From assembly GCF_947500995.1 (NCBI RefSeq), contig NZ_CANMUA010000001.1, positions 434,001 to 498,000 on the forward strand: 64,000 nt of DNA, read 5' to 3'. The position numbers and the translations under genes are program-made. Below the pieces are notes generated by a model. It saw only the letters and a list, made by a program, of their open reading frames with translations, made no database searches and was not told the DNA's origin. The DNA is from an uncultured Serinicoccus sp. GTDB lineage: Bacteria > Actinomycetota > Actinomycetes > Actinomycetales > Dermatophilaceae. This document shows positions 56,298 to 64,000 of this stretch, piece by piece (positions within the stretch are counted from its first letter, which is position 1; each line of letters starts with the position of its first letter).

Positions 56298-56768
56298 GTG
56301 ACCGCCCGCAGTCCTGAGCCGCCCGAGCCGCGGGCCGGTGGCGCCGACGACGTGGACTGGGACCTCGTGGAGGAGCAGGCCGAGGCCGCGCAGCGCTCGG
56401 CGCCGCGCGACCGACGGTGGTGGACGGTGGGGCTCATCGCCGTGGTGGCCATGAGCCTCGTGGCGGTCGTCTGGGGGCTCGGGGCGACACGGGGCCGGGT
56501 GCACTGGGTGAACACCGGCTTCGACGTCGTCACCGACGGCCGGGTCGACGTGCGCTTCGACCTGCGGCGCGACCCCGCCCGGGAGGCCGTCTGCACCCTC
56601 GAGGCCCAGTCGGCCGCGCACGTCGTCGTCGGACGCACACAGGTGCGGGTCGCCGGGTCGTCGGCGTCGCCCAGCCGCCATGTCGAGAGCGTCGCGACGG
56701 CGTCCCCGGCGATCACCGGCTACGTCGACCAGTGCTGGTACGCCGACGAGGCGCCGCGCGAACGCTGA
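56298..56768 (+). CDS. DUF4307 single-pass membrane protein
   Basis: A 156-residue protein with one membrane helix (about residues 45-65, GLIAVVAMSLVAVVWGLGA) and an extracytoplasmic beta-rich domain (about 70-150) with a Cys in VCTLEAQS and another in VDQCWYAD, which could pair. This is the DUF4307 group located between mca and greA in actinobacteria (compare Rv1081c). GTG 56298 has GGGAAGGC upstream; ATG 56235 is an alternative. Function unknown. Confidence 0.8.
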   Translation: MTARSPEPPEPRAGGADDVDWDLVEEQAEAAQRSAPRDRRWWTVGLIAVVAMSLVAVVWGLGATRGRVHWVNTGFDVVTDGRVDVRFDLRRDPAREAVCTLEAQSAAHVVVGRTQVRVAGSSASPSRHVESVATASPAITGYVDQCWYADEAPRER

Positions 56769-56784
56769 GCCGCGACCCCGGTCG

Positions 56785-56801
56785 GGCCCTCCTGGGCCGG
56801 A
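56785..56801. terminator. Hairpin between DUF4307 and greA
   Basis: GGCCCTCC pairs with GGAGGGGCC with one bulge, between two convergent genes. Confidence 0.5.
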
Positions 56802-56807
56802 GGGGCC

Positions 56808-57299
56808 TCAGGCCTGGTAGGGCGCGGCCTCCACGATCTTGACCTCGATGGTCTTGCCGTTGGGGGCCTCGTAGCTGACCGTGTCACCGGTCCTGGCGCC
56901 CAGCAGGGCCGCCCCCAGCGGCGACTGCTCGCTGTAGACGTCGAGGGCGCTGTCGTCCCCGAGGATCTCGCGGGAGCCGAGCAGGAAGGTCTCGGTGTCG
57001 CCGAACATCTCGACCGTGACCACGGTCCCGGGCTGCACGACGCCCGCCTCGGTCGGAGCGGATCCGACCACGGCGTTCTGCAGCAGGTGCTCGAGCTGGC
57101 GGATGCGGGCCTCCATCTTGCCCTGCTCCTCCTTGGCGGCGTGGTAGCCGCCGTTCTCCTTGAGGTCGCCCTCCTCGCGCGCGGCCTCGATGCGCTTGCT
57201 GATCTCCGAGCGCCCCTCCTCCTTGAGCTGGGTCAGCTCGGCGTCGAGGCGGTCGTACGCCTCCTGCGTCAGGTAGCTGGCTGCTGCGGTGTCGGTCAC
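56808..57299 (-). CDS. greA: Transcription elongation factor GreA
   Basis: Rescues backtracked RNA polymerase by stimulating RNA cleavage. The 163-residue protein has the N-terminal antiparallel coiled coil (about 12-75) with the acidic tip residues in [16 protein letters not shown], and the C-terminal FKBP-like domain. The GTG at 57299 has GAGGAGAAAG upstream. Its leader of about 140 bases opens with an intrinsic-terminator-like hairpin (see the separate entry). Position next to DUF4307 and mca matches Rv1080c. Confidence 0.96.
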   Translation of the reverse strand: MTDTAAASYLTQEAYDRLDAELTQLKEEGRSEISKRIEAAREEGDLKENGGYHAAKEEQGKMEARIRQLEHLLQNAVVGSAPTEAGVVQPGTVVTVEMFGDTETFLLGSREILGDDSALDVYSEQSPLGAALLGARTGDTVSYEAPNGKTIEVKIVEAAPYQA

Positions 57300-57395
57300 T
57301 GCTTTCTCCTCGTGTCGTCTCGCGTGGTCGGGCGGCAGGCCCGACCGCGCCCGGCGATCGTGCGTCCGGACGGGTGCGGTGACGCACCGCCGCCC

Positions 57396-57430
57396 AAACA
57401 CAAGGTCCGGGCCACCGAAGGGCCCGGACC
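57396..57430 (-). terminator. Early terminator in the greA leader
   Basis: On the minus strand a perfect 10-bp stem (arms 57421-57430 and 57404-57413, loop of 7) is followed by TTGTGTTT (57396-57403). It begins about 10 bases after the predicted transcription start, so a short RNA of roughly 45 bases could be released before greA. Confidence 0.7.
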
Positions 57431-57445
57431 GTGGATCGACGCACC

Positions 57446-57474
57446 AGTCTAGCCCGCAGCATCCCAGGAGTCGA
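57446..57474 (-). promoter_or_regulatory. greA promoter
   Basis: On the minus strand TCGACT (57469-57474) and TAGACT (57446-57451) are separated by 17 bases. Confidence 0.6.
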
Positions 57475-57513
57475 CCCGCGCGGCCTGCGCTGGCACGGCT
57501 GGGGGGCGGGTGC

Positions 57514-57519
57514 GACACT
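57514..57519 (+). promoter_or_regulatory. Leaderless-type -10 box for msrA
   Basis: GACACT ends 6 bases before ATG 57526; the AAGG in between is too close to be a ribosome site. Confidence 0.45.
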
Positions 57520-57525
57520 CGAAGG

Positions 57526-58197
57526 ATGCATCGCGAGAGCAGCCTGCCCGGACGCCCCACCCCCCTGCCGGACATCCCGGAGCGCCATGTCGTCCTCGGG
57601 TCCTCGATGCACGGACCGTGGCCGGAGGGCACCGAGGTGATGACCGTGGCCATGGGGTGCTTCTGGGGTGCCGAGCGCATCTTCTGGCAGCTGCCCGGGG
57701 TCGTGACGACGGCAGCCGGCTACCAGGGGGGCAGCACGCCGAACCCCACCTACCGCGAGGTGTGCACGGGGCGCACGGGCCACACGGAGTCCGTCCTGGT
57801 CGCCTACGACCGTGCCCGCACCGATCCCGAGCAGCTGCTCAAGGCGTTCTGGGAGAACCACGACCCGACGACCGCGGACCGCCAGGGCAACGACATCGGG
57901 ACCCAGTACCGCTCGGCGATCTACTGGACCACCGCCGAGCAGGAGGAGGCGGCGCGGGCCACGGCCGCGGCCTTCGGCGAGGTCCTGGCGCGGGCCGGGC
58001 ACGGGCCGATCGTCACCGAGCTGCTCCCCGCGGCGGAGGCCGGCCCGTTCTACTACGCCGAGGAGGCGCACCAGCAGTACCTCCACAAGAACCCGGGCGG
58101 GTACTGCAACCACGGGCCCAACGGCTACACCTGCCCGGTCGGTCTCGTGTCGCAGGACCAGCTCCCGGCGCAGACCTCGATCGCCCCGCCCGACTGA
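57526..58197 (+). CDS. msrA: Peptide methionine (S)-S-oxide reductase MsrA
   Basis: Repairs oxidised methionine. The 223-residue protein has the catalytic GCFWGAER motif with Cys45, the [17 protein letters not shown] region, and the [18 protein letters not shown] segment. Two further cysteines near the end ([17 protein letters not shown]) are the expected resolving pair. The cysteine here is normal, not selenocysteine. ATG 57526 gives the expected family length with a short N-terminal extension. Confidence 0.94.
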   Translation: MHRESSLPGRPTPLPDIPERHVVLGSSMHGPWPEGTEVMTVAMGCFWGAERIFWQLPGVVTTAAGYQGGSTPNPTYREVCTGRTGHTESVLVAYDRARTDPEQLLKAFWENHDPTTADRQGNDIGTQYRSAIYWTTAEQEEAARATAAAFGEVLARAGHGPIVTELLPAAEAGPFYYAEEAHQQYLHKNPGGYCNHGPNGYTCPVGLVSQDQLPAQTSIAPPD

Positions 58198-58294
58198 GGC
58201 CGGGGGCTCCCCGCACGTTTCCCCCTCGGACATCCGGCGTCCACCGTCTAGACTCCAGCGGGTCGGACTGCCGGTCGAGCGAGGGAGTTGGTCC

Positions 58295-59143
58295 ATGGCT
58301 GACCCGTCGGCCGGTGACGGCCTGCGGCCCCCCAGGCCCACCCTCGCCCAGGTGCGGGCCGTCGCGCAGCCGCCGGAGGTCCTGGCCCGCGGGAACGCCG
58401 AGCACTGGACGGGTGACCTCTACCTGCGGCGGCTCTCGCCGCACCTGACCCGGGCCCTCATCCCCACCCCGCTCTCGGCGAACGGCGTCACCGCCCTCAT
58501 GATGGTGGCCGGCTGGGCAGCCGCGGGAGCGCTGCTCGTCCCCGGCCTGCCGGGGGCGGTGCTCGGCGCGCTGCTGGCGCAGCTGCAGATGCTGCTCGAC
58601 TGCTCGGACGGGGAGGTCGCCCGGTGGAAGGGGCTGTCCGGCCCGGTCGGCATCTTCCTCGACAAGGTGGGGCACTACACGGTCGAGGCCGCCATCGCGC
58701 TCGCCCTCGGGTGGCGGGCCGCGGGCCTCGTGGGCGGCGCGGAGCAGGACCCGGCCCAGTGGTTCGGGTATGCCTTCGCCGGGGCCGTCCTCGCCACCTT
58801 CCTCGTCCTCAACAAGGCGCTCAACGAGATGGTGCACGCCTCCCGGGCCGCCGTCAGGCTCGGGCCGCTCCCGGACACCGCGGCCGCGCGCGCCGTGCCG
58901 CCACGCACGGTCCTCGGGACCCTGCGCCGGACGGCCCGCCTGCTGCCCGTGCACCGGATGTTCCACTCCATCGAGATGACCCTCGTCACGGTCGTGGTGG
59001 CCCTCGTGGGCGCGCTGCTGGGCGAGGAGCTGGCCGCCGCCCGGGTCCAGGTCGTGGCCATGGCCGTCCTCGTCGTGCCGGTGACGGTGGGGCACGCGAG
59101 CGCCATCCTCGCCTCGGGGCGGCTTCGCCGGGAGGGCTCGTGA
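58295..59143 (+). CDS. CDP-alcohol phosphatidyltransferase-family protein
   Basis: A 282-residue membrane enzyme of the CDP-alcohol transferase class, with about six helices. The catalytic signature DGX2ARX8GX3DX3D is present as SDGEVAR then GIFLDKVGH (near residues 103-127), but its last aspartate is His. An extension before the first helix (about 1-45) and a long insert (about 190-220) are present. The substrate is unknown. ATG 58295 has GAGGGAG upstream. It overlaps the GT2 gene by GTGA, so both probably act in one cell-surface pathway. Confidence 0.82.
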   Translation: MADPSAGDGLRPPRPTLAQVRAVAQPPEVLARGNAEHWTGDLYLRRLSPHLTRALIPTPLSANGVTALMMVAGWAAAGALLVPGLPGAVLGALLAQLQMLLDCSDGEVARWKGLSGPVGIFLDKVGHYTVEAAIALALGWRAAGLVGGAEQDPAQWFGYAFAGAVLATFLVLNKALNEMVHASRAAVRLGPLPDTAAARAVPPRTVLGTLRRTARLLPVHRMFHSIEMTLVTVVVALVGALLGEELAAARVQVVAMAVLVVPVTVGHASAILASGRLRREGS

Positions 59144-60027
59144 GCACCCCCCGGTTCGGCGTCGTGGTCCTCACCCAGGGCCGTCGCCCGCAGGAGCTGC
59201 GGCGGGGTCTGGACTCGCTCCTGCGCCAGCGCGGGGTCGAGCTGGACGTGGTGGTGGTGGGCAACGCGTGGAACCCCTCGGGCCTGCCCGACCACGTCAA
59301 GACGGTGGCGCTGCCCACCAACGTCGGGATCCCGGCCGGGCGCAACGCCGGTGTCCCGCACGTCGAGGGCGACGTCCTCTTCTTCCTCGACGACGACGCC
59401 TGGCTCATCGACGACGACGTGCTGCTGCGGACGGCCCGCTACCTCGAGGAGCATCCCGAGGTGGGGCTCGTCCAGCCGCTCATCGAGGACCCGGACGCCG
59501 GCGAGGCTCCCCTGCCGGGTCGGTGGATCCCTCGCCTCGGGGCACGGCAGCGGCATACCGAGGCCGACGTCTTCAGCGTCGTGGAGATGACCGTCGCCAT
59601 GCGCCGCGAGGCCTTCGAGGCGACGGGGGGCTGGCCCGGCATCTTCTTCTACGCCCACGAGGGCATCGAGCTGGCCTGGCGGGTGTGGGCGGCGGGCTAC
59701 ACGGTGCGCTACGTCCCCTCGCTGCGCACGGGTCACCCGGTCATCGACCCGCGCCGCCACTCCGACTACTTCTACAAGAACGCCCGCAACCGGGTCTGGC
59801 TGGCCCGTCGGAACCTCCCCGGTCCGCTGGCCCTGGCCTACGTCACCAGCTGGACGGGCATCCAGCTCGTGCGCTGGACGACCCAGCGGGACGGCCTGCA
59901 GTCGTGGTGGACGGGCTGGTGGGACGGGTGGCGCCAGGACCCGTTCGAGCCCGGCGAGGACCGCTCGCGGCTGCGCTGGCGGGACGTGGCGCGGATGGCG
60001 CGCCACGGCCGCTTCCTCGTCATCTGA
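59140..60027 (+). CDS. Glycosyltransferase family 2 protein
   Basis: A 295-residue GT-A fold enzyme. The N-terminal strand VVVLTQGRRPQELRRGLDSL and the metal-binding DDD in FLDDDAWLIDD (near residue 85) are typical, followed by an acceptor region with EGIELAWRVWAAGY. The GTG start overlaps the CDP-alcohol transferase stop. It converges with and overlaps by 8 bp the next minus-strand gene. The sugar donor is not determined. Confidence 0.88.
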   Translation: MSTPRFGVVVLTQGRRPQELRRGLDSLLRQRGVELDVVVVGNAWNPSGLPDHVKTVALPTNVGIPAGRNAGVPHVEGDVLFFLDDDAWLIDDDVLLRTARYLEEHPEVGLVQPLIEDPDAGEAPLPGRWIPRLGARQRHTEADVFSVVEMTVAMRREAFEATGGWPGIFFYAHEGIELAWRVWAAGYTVRYVPSLRTGHPVIDPRRHSDYFYKNARNRVWLARRNLPGPLALAYVTSWTGIQLVRWTTQRDGLQSWWTGWWDGWRQDPFEPGEDRSRLRWRDVARMARHGRFLVI

Positions 60028-62569
60028 CCGTGGGCTGCTGCGCGTGCCAGGCCTCCTGGCGCGCTGTCACCAGGTCCGACCACGGCCGTGCGCCGACCCG
60101 GTAGGTGACCACCTCGGCGTCCGCCGACGGCGTCTGCAGGTGTGCCGCGGTCGCCCACCGGGTCGACAGCACGGTCCAGCGGCCGCCGAGGACGATGTTG
60201 AGGGCCTCCCGGAAGGTCGCGCCGTAGCGCAGCATGAGGGGGACGACCCGCTCCAGGCCGGCGGCGCGCAGGGCGGCGGGGTCCGCGACGAGGACCACCG
60301 GGTCGAAGGGCACCCGGAGCACGTCCGCGTCGCGGGACGCGGCGGCGACCAGCTCGAGGGCGCCGGCCGCGTCGTCGCCCTGCCTCGAGCTGAGCGACCG
60401 GATCAGTCCGGCCAGCTGTCGACGCCCGCGTCGCGGGTCCGCCGGAGCCGCGACGGGCATCCCGCCGAGGTCGACGTCGAACAGCGCCGACAGGTCGTCC
60501 GGCAGCAGCACCGCGGCGGGCAGCACCACCACGCGACGGGCGTCCGGCGCGCTCTGCACCGCCAGGGCCAGCAGCACCTCCCGGCGCATCGTGCTGTCAC
60601 GCAGGCGCGCGCCGTGCTCCCCGAGCTCTGCGAGCTCTGCGGTGGTCCGGTTCACCAGGGTCACCGGCACCCCGACCTCGGGCAGCGGACCGGCCTGGAG
60701 CGTCTCGTCGCCCGACACCAGGATGCACGAGGCGGGGGGCAGCCGGTCGGCCAGCGCCCGGAGCAGACCGGGGAGGTGCGCAGCCTCGCCCGGCCCCAGG
60801 TCCACCACCACCACGTGCTGCGCCGCACCCGGCCACCCAGGGACCGGGACGGGCTCGGCGAGGTCGAGGTGCATCGCACCGAGGGTCGTACGGGCCACCT
60901 CCACGTCGGCGGCGCAGACCTCCTGCCACCGCGCGTAGACCTCGTCCTCGTGCGCTCCGGCCAGGACGAGCCCCATCATCGCCGCCAGCTTGTCCAGGAT
61001 GCCGCGACGGATGGCCTCGAACGCCTCGTCGTCGATGTCGATGAGACCACCGAAGCGCACGTCGGACCGGTTCTTCGGCGTGAACTCGACCGTGCACCCC
61101 ACCGACCGGGACGGCAGGTTGGAGTGCAGCCTGGAGGTCCGCACGGTGTGGTAGCGCCTCGCGTAGTCGTCGACCCACTGCCGCGCCAGCTCCAGGTTCT
61201 GCGCGAAGCTGAGGCTGCGCAGGCCCGTGATCGACTGCTCGACGACCGCGTCGTCCGAGCCGCCCGGGACGTCGATGTGGGCGACCTCCGTGCGGTCCTC
61301 GGCGGGCCCCGGCGGCACCACGGTGTCGACCGTCGTGGTCATGCACCCGGAGAAGAACGCCGGGACGTCCACGGCCTGCAGCAGCGCCACGGTCTGCCAG
61401 TCGCGGCACCCCACCGGTCCGTAGCGGCGGAGGTAGTCGATCGCGGCCGGCGTGAGCATGTCCGGCTTGTTGACGTGGAAGGAGATGAAGATCGGGCGGA
61501 CGGCGTCCGCGAACGGGAAGAGGTGGTCCTGCCCGGTGACGGGGTGGAGGAACCAGCCGAAGGTCGGCACCCACGTCGGCTGCGGGAGGTCCTGGAGCGC
61601 CATGCCGTCCCGGTGCACCTCGACGACCTGGACCGTCGCACGGGGGGTGTCGTGCAGCACGCGCTCCGAGCGCACCCCGGCGGCCAGGTCCTGCACGAGG
61701 CGCAGCAGCTCGGGGTCGTCGGCGACGTAGGAGAGGTTCGCGTGGCGGACCAGGTGGCCGGTGGAGGCCAGGGTCTGGATCCAGTCCCCGACGTTGCGGG
61801 ACCCCGGCCCGGGGGCCCGGTAGTTCATCAGCCCGATCCGGACCGTGGACTCCAGCGTCGGGGTCGCGGCGCGGTACCGCCCGCCCGGGAGCCACTCCAG
61901 CAGGTCGAGCAGCTCGTGGCGACGGCTCGCCGCCACGTGGGGGGTCTCCCCGGCCGTCACCGACGCCACGACCGCACGGACGGCCTCCCCGTCCTGCGCG
62001 GCGAAGGCGGCCCGGGCGACGAGGAGCAGCTGGGTGCCGGTCCACTCCCGGTGGCGCTGCTCGTCCAGGACCCGGCGGAGCATGTCGCCCGCGACCTGCG
62101 GGTCGAACTCGAAGGCAGGGACGAACCAGTCCTCCGCAGCGAGGGCGGCCAGCTCCGCCTGCCCGACCTGGCTGAGGTCCTGCCACGCGATCTCGGCGTC
62201 CGAGACGGACCGGCGGGCGATCCCGAGCACGAGGTGCCCGAGCGGCCTGCCGACCGGGTCGGCCAGGAGGGCATACCCCGTCGCCACGGCCTCCCCGACG
62301 CGCGCCTCGCCCAGCAGCTGACGGACGGAGGTCACCACGCGCTCGCTGAGGGTGGGGCCCCGGCTGCCGAGCCTGGCCTCCACCGCCGGGGCGTGGTCCG
62401 GTCGCGCAGGAGGCGCCGCCGGGACGGGCGTGCGGGCCGGACCCCGGCCGGGGCCGTCGGTCACCACCGGTCCGCCCGGGCGCCCGGGCGTGCGCGGGGC
62501 GGGGCCCCTCCGGCGGACCACCCGGCGCAGGACACGACGGGCGGAGGACAGTGGGCGCGGCCTGCTCAT
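60020..62569 (-). CDS. Polysaccharide pyruvyltransferase-like protein with C-terminal GT-like domain
   Basis: An 849-residue protein. Residues about 1-90 are basic and Pro-rich. A helical region (about 90-235) precedes a domain (about 245-560) with the family traits of polysaccharide pyruvyltransferases: NVGDWIQTLA near 260, SFHVNKPDMLTPAAIDYLRRYG near 360 and IGCRD-like VGCRDWQT, FFSGCMTTTVDTV. The last part (about 600-849) resembles a nucleotide-sugar GT fold (VVVVDLGPGEAAHLPG, VVLPAAVLLPDDLSALFDVDL). It could add pyruvate or a sugar to a surface glycan. It overlaps the GT4 gene by ATGA. Confidence 0.7.
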   Translation of the reverse strand: MSRPRPLSSARRVLRRVVRRRGPAPRTPGRPGGPVVTDGPGRGPARTPVPAAPPARPDHAPAVEARLGSRGPTLSERVVTSVRQLLGEARVGEAVATGYALLADPVGRPLGHLVLGIARRSVSDAEIAWQDLSQVGQAELAALAAEDWFVPAFEFDPQVAGDMLRRVLDEQRHREWTGTQLLLVARAAFAAQDGEAVRAVVASVTAGETPHVAASRRHELLDLLEWLPGGRYRAATPTLESTVRIGLMNYRAPGPGSRNVGDWIQTLASTGHLVRHANLSYVADDPELLRLVQDLAAGVRSERVLHDTPRATVQVVEVHRDGMALQDLPQPTWVPTFGWFLHPVTGQDHLFPFADAVRPIFISFHVNKPDMLTPAAIDYLRRYGPVGCRDWQTVALLQAVDVPAFFSGCMTTTVDTVVPPGPAEDRTEVAHIDVPGGSDDAVVEQSITGLRSLSFAQNLELARQWVDDYARRYHTVRTSRLHSNLPSRSVGCTVEFTPKNRSDVRFGGLIDIDDEAFEAIRRGILDKLAAMMGLVLAGAHEDEVYARWQEVCAADVEVARTTLGAMHLDLAEPVPVPGWPGAAQHVVVVDLGPGEAAHLPGLLRALADRLPPASCILVSGDETLQAGPLPEVGVPVTLVNRTTAELAELGEHGARLRDSTMRREVLLALAVQSAPDARRVVVLPAAVLLPDDLSALFDVDLGGMPVAAPADPRRGRRQLAGLIRSLSSRQGDDAAGALELVAAASRDADVLRVPFDPVVLVADPAALRAAGLERVVPLMLRYGATFREALNIVLGGRWTVLSTRWATAAHLQTPSADAEVVTYRVGARPWSDLVTARQEAWHAQQPTVR

Positions 62570-64000
62570 GACACGGCCTCCTGACGACTCGTGGACAGCT
62601 CCGTGGACAGCTCCCGGAAGAGGTGGACCCACCTGGTGACGAAGGCCTCTCGGCCGTACTGCTCGGCGACCTGGACGCACCCGGCGCTCAGCCGGTGCGC
62701 CAGCCCGGGGTCCTGCAGCACCCGGAGCGTAGCCTCGGCGACCGCGCCGACGTCACCGGGGGCGACGAGGAAGCCGTTCACCCCGTCGGTGATCATGTCC
62801 GAGGGACCGTACCGGATGTCGTAGCTGACGACCGGGCACCCGTTGACCATCGCCTCGCCCAGGACCATGGGGGCCCCCTCGTACTTGCTGGTCAGCAGAC
62901 AGAGGCTCGCTCGTCGGAAGACCTCCTGCGGGTCGGTGGTGAAGCCCATGAGGCGCACCGAGCCGCTCAGTCCGCGACGGTCGATCAGCTCCTGCAGCCG
63001 GGGCCGCAGCTCGCCGTCCCCGTAGATCTCCAGCCGGGCCCGCGGGTGCTTCCTGAGCACCTTGGCGAAGGCCTTCACCCCGTGGCCCGTCTGCTTGACG
63101 TCACTGAGCCGACCCACCATGACGACCAGGTCGGGGTCCCGGTCGGGCGCCCGGCCATGGTCCGGGGTCGGTGCCGCGTGCGGGATCACCCGGAAGCGCG
63201 CCTGCTCCCCCAGGTATGCCTCGGCCTCGGCGCGCTGGCGCTCGGTGAGGAAGACCACCGGGTCCGGCCGCGTGCTCCGCAGCACCCGCGCGAAGCTCGG
63301 CCGCAGCCGGCTCACGTCGTCGCCCGGCGCCGCGAGGTGCGAGCTGTGCAGGACCGCGCACCGCGCCACGTGCGGCCGGTCGTAGCCGTCCAGCTCCCGG
63401 TCCAGGATGCGAGCCTCGACGGACAGGATGGTGGGGCGGCCCGCCGTGATCGCGTCGAGGGCGCGGTGCAGCAGCGGCGCGAACGACTCGTGCTCGCCCT
63501 CGGGGACGCCCGCCTCGTCGAAGGTGGTGACCGCGAGGTCGGCGGCCCAGCCCTTGCCGGTCTCGGGCTGCCGCAGGACGTGCGCGAACAGGGGCCGCCC
63601 GTCCCGCCGGTAGGCCACGTGCTGCCTGCGCTGACCGGGGCCGTCGTCACCGAACGTGGACCGGACCAGACGGCCGTCCTCGGCGAACTCGTCGCGGCGC
63701 ACCCGCACCCGGACCTCGTCGAAGTGGTCCTCCAGCAGCAGCCGCCCTTGCGCATACCGCCGCCTGGCCACCAGCCGGCCCTCCTCGAAGCACGAGTAGA
63801 CCGAGCTCGTGGCGCCCACGTCGGTCCATCCCTGCGCGAGGAGCTCCTCGCCGGTGAGGCCCGCCCGGTCGTCGGCGGCCCCTGGGTCGCTGGCGTCGGG
63901 GAGGGCGTCCAGGACGCTCATCACCTGCACCCCGTCCGAGAGGTGGCCGCGGCGGCGCATCGAGGCCACGGCACGCGGGAGGAAGGGCGAGTGGTTGCGG
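62566..64000 (-). CDS. Glycosyltransferase family 4 protein (partial, 5' end outside window)
   Basis: The visible 477 codons are open to the window edge at the 5' side, where the frame continues as RNHSPFLPRAVASM, so the true start is outside. The C-terminal half is a GT-B retaining transferase with VVMVGRLSDVKQTGHGVKAF near the middle, GDGELRPRLQ and the SKYEGAPMVLGEAMVNGCPVVSYD donor-site motif (EX7E). It resembles teichoic or glycan poly(glycosyl) transferases. Last gene before the pyruvyltransferase-like gene, with which it is coupled. Confidence 0.85.
   Translation of the reverse strand, partial: RNHSPFLPRAVASMRRRGHLSDGVQVMSVLDALPDASDPGAADDRAGLTGEELLAQGWTDVGATSSVYSCFEEGRLVARRRYAQGRLLLEDHFDEVRVRVRRDEFAEDGRLVRSTFGDDGPGQRRQHVAYRRDGRPLFAHVLRQPETGKGWAADLAVTTFDEAGVPEGEHESFAPLLHRALDAITAGRPTILSVEARILDRELDGYDRPHVARCAVLHSSHLAAPGDDVSRLRPSFARVLRSTRPDPVVFLTERQRAEAEAYLGEQARFRVIPHAAPTPDHGRAPDRDPDLVVMVGRLSDVKQTGHGVKAFAKVLRKHPRARLEIYGDGELRPRLQELIDRRGLSGSVRLMGFTTDPQEVFRRASLCLLTSKYEGAPMVLGEAMVNGCPVVSYDIRYGPSDMITDGVNGFLVAPGDVGAVAEATLRVLQDPGLAHRLSAGCVQVAEQYGREAFVTRWVHLFRELSTELSTSRQEAVS

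Noticed and set aside
57526-58197. MsrA as a selenoprotein of the nearby sel system
   Set aside because: The catalytic residue is an ordinary Cys codon and no in-frame UGA is present.

Overview
The window is about 64 kb of very GC-rich (roughly 74 percent) actinobacterial chromosome, densely packed, with many GTG starts and many 4-base ATGA/GTGA gene overlaps. A mycothiol enzyme (mca), a fused KGD-type 2-oxoglutarate dehydrogenase, an actinobacterial Rho with a large disordered insert, a DUF4307 gene and the order rho-rpmE-prfA-prmC-tsaC-glyA-wecA-atpI-atpB-atpE-atpF-atpH-atpA all point to Actinomycetota. Gene content and frequent GGTATGCC words suggest Micrococcales near Intrasporangiaceae/Ornithinimicrobiaceae (inference). 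No insertion sequence, prophage, integrase or CRISPR array was seen; this is mostly core chromosome.

Layout. 1-15.2 kb: a minus-strand housekeeping block running from argS, hom and rho through translation-termination genes, glyA and wecA into the ATP synthase operon, which leaves the window inside atpA. A CRP/GlxR-type palindrome overlaps the predicted promoter of the atp operon. 15.3-19.8 kb: a complete selenocysteine module on the plus strand: tRNA-Arg(CCG), tRNA-Sec(UCA), selA, selB, selD, followed by an 80-base imperfect palindrome. 19.9-29.0 kb: aldehyde dehydrogenase, an ABC exporter pair, kgd, a double-GNAT protein and a degenerate SGNH hydrolase. 29.0-35.5 kb: pheA, a polyprenyl glycosylphosphotransferase, a small S26-like peptidase, and a minus-strand leuB-alr-tsaE-phosphatase operon. 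35.5-40.7 kb: leuC-leuD, terC behind a manganese (yybP-ykoY) riboswitch, and leuA behind a leucine leader peptide. 40.7-41.3 kb: a gene-free stretch made of degenerate palindromic repeats. 41.3-48.4 kb: VOC protein, Fur-family regulator, nnr, acpS, glmS, coaA, MFS transporter. 48.4-57.3 kb: cell-wall-binding repeat protein, DUF1206 protein, a transglycosylase-like secreted protein, phoH, a Z-prenyl transferase, trhA, mca, DUF4307, greA. 57.5-64 kb: msrA, then a cell-surface glycan or phospholipid cluster (CDP-alcohol transferase, GT2, pyruvyltransferase-like protein, GT4) that runs off the end.

Regulation is unusually readable. At least a dozen genes carry a TANNNT-like -10 hexamer exactly 6-7 bases before the start codon, the arrangement of leaderless transcripts. 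Other visible controls are a Mn riboswitch with an anti-Shine-Dalgarno partner, a leucine attenuator, an early terminator in the greA leader, and a TetR-type operator candidate at trhA. The least explained element is the 40.74-41.30 kb repeat array.
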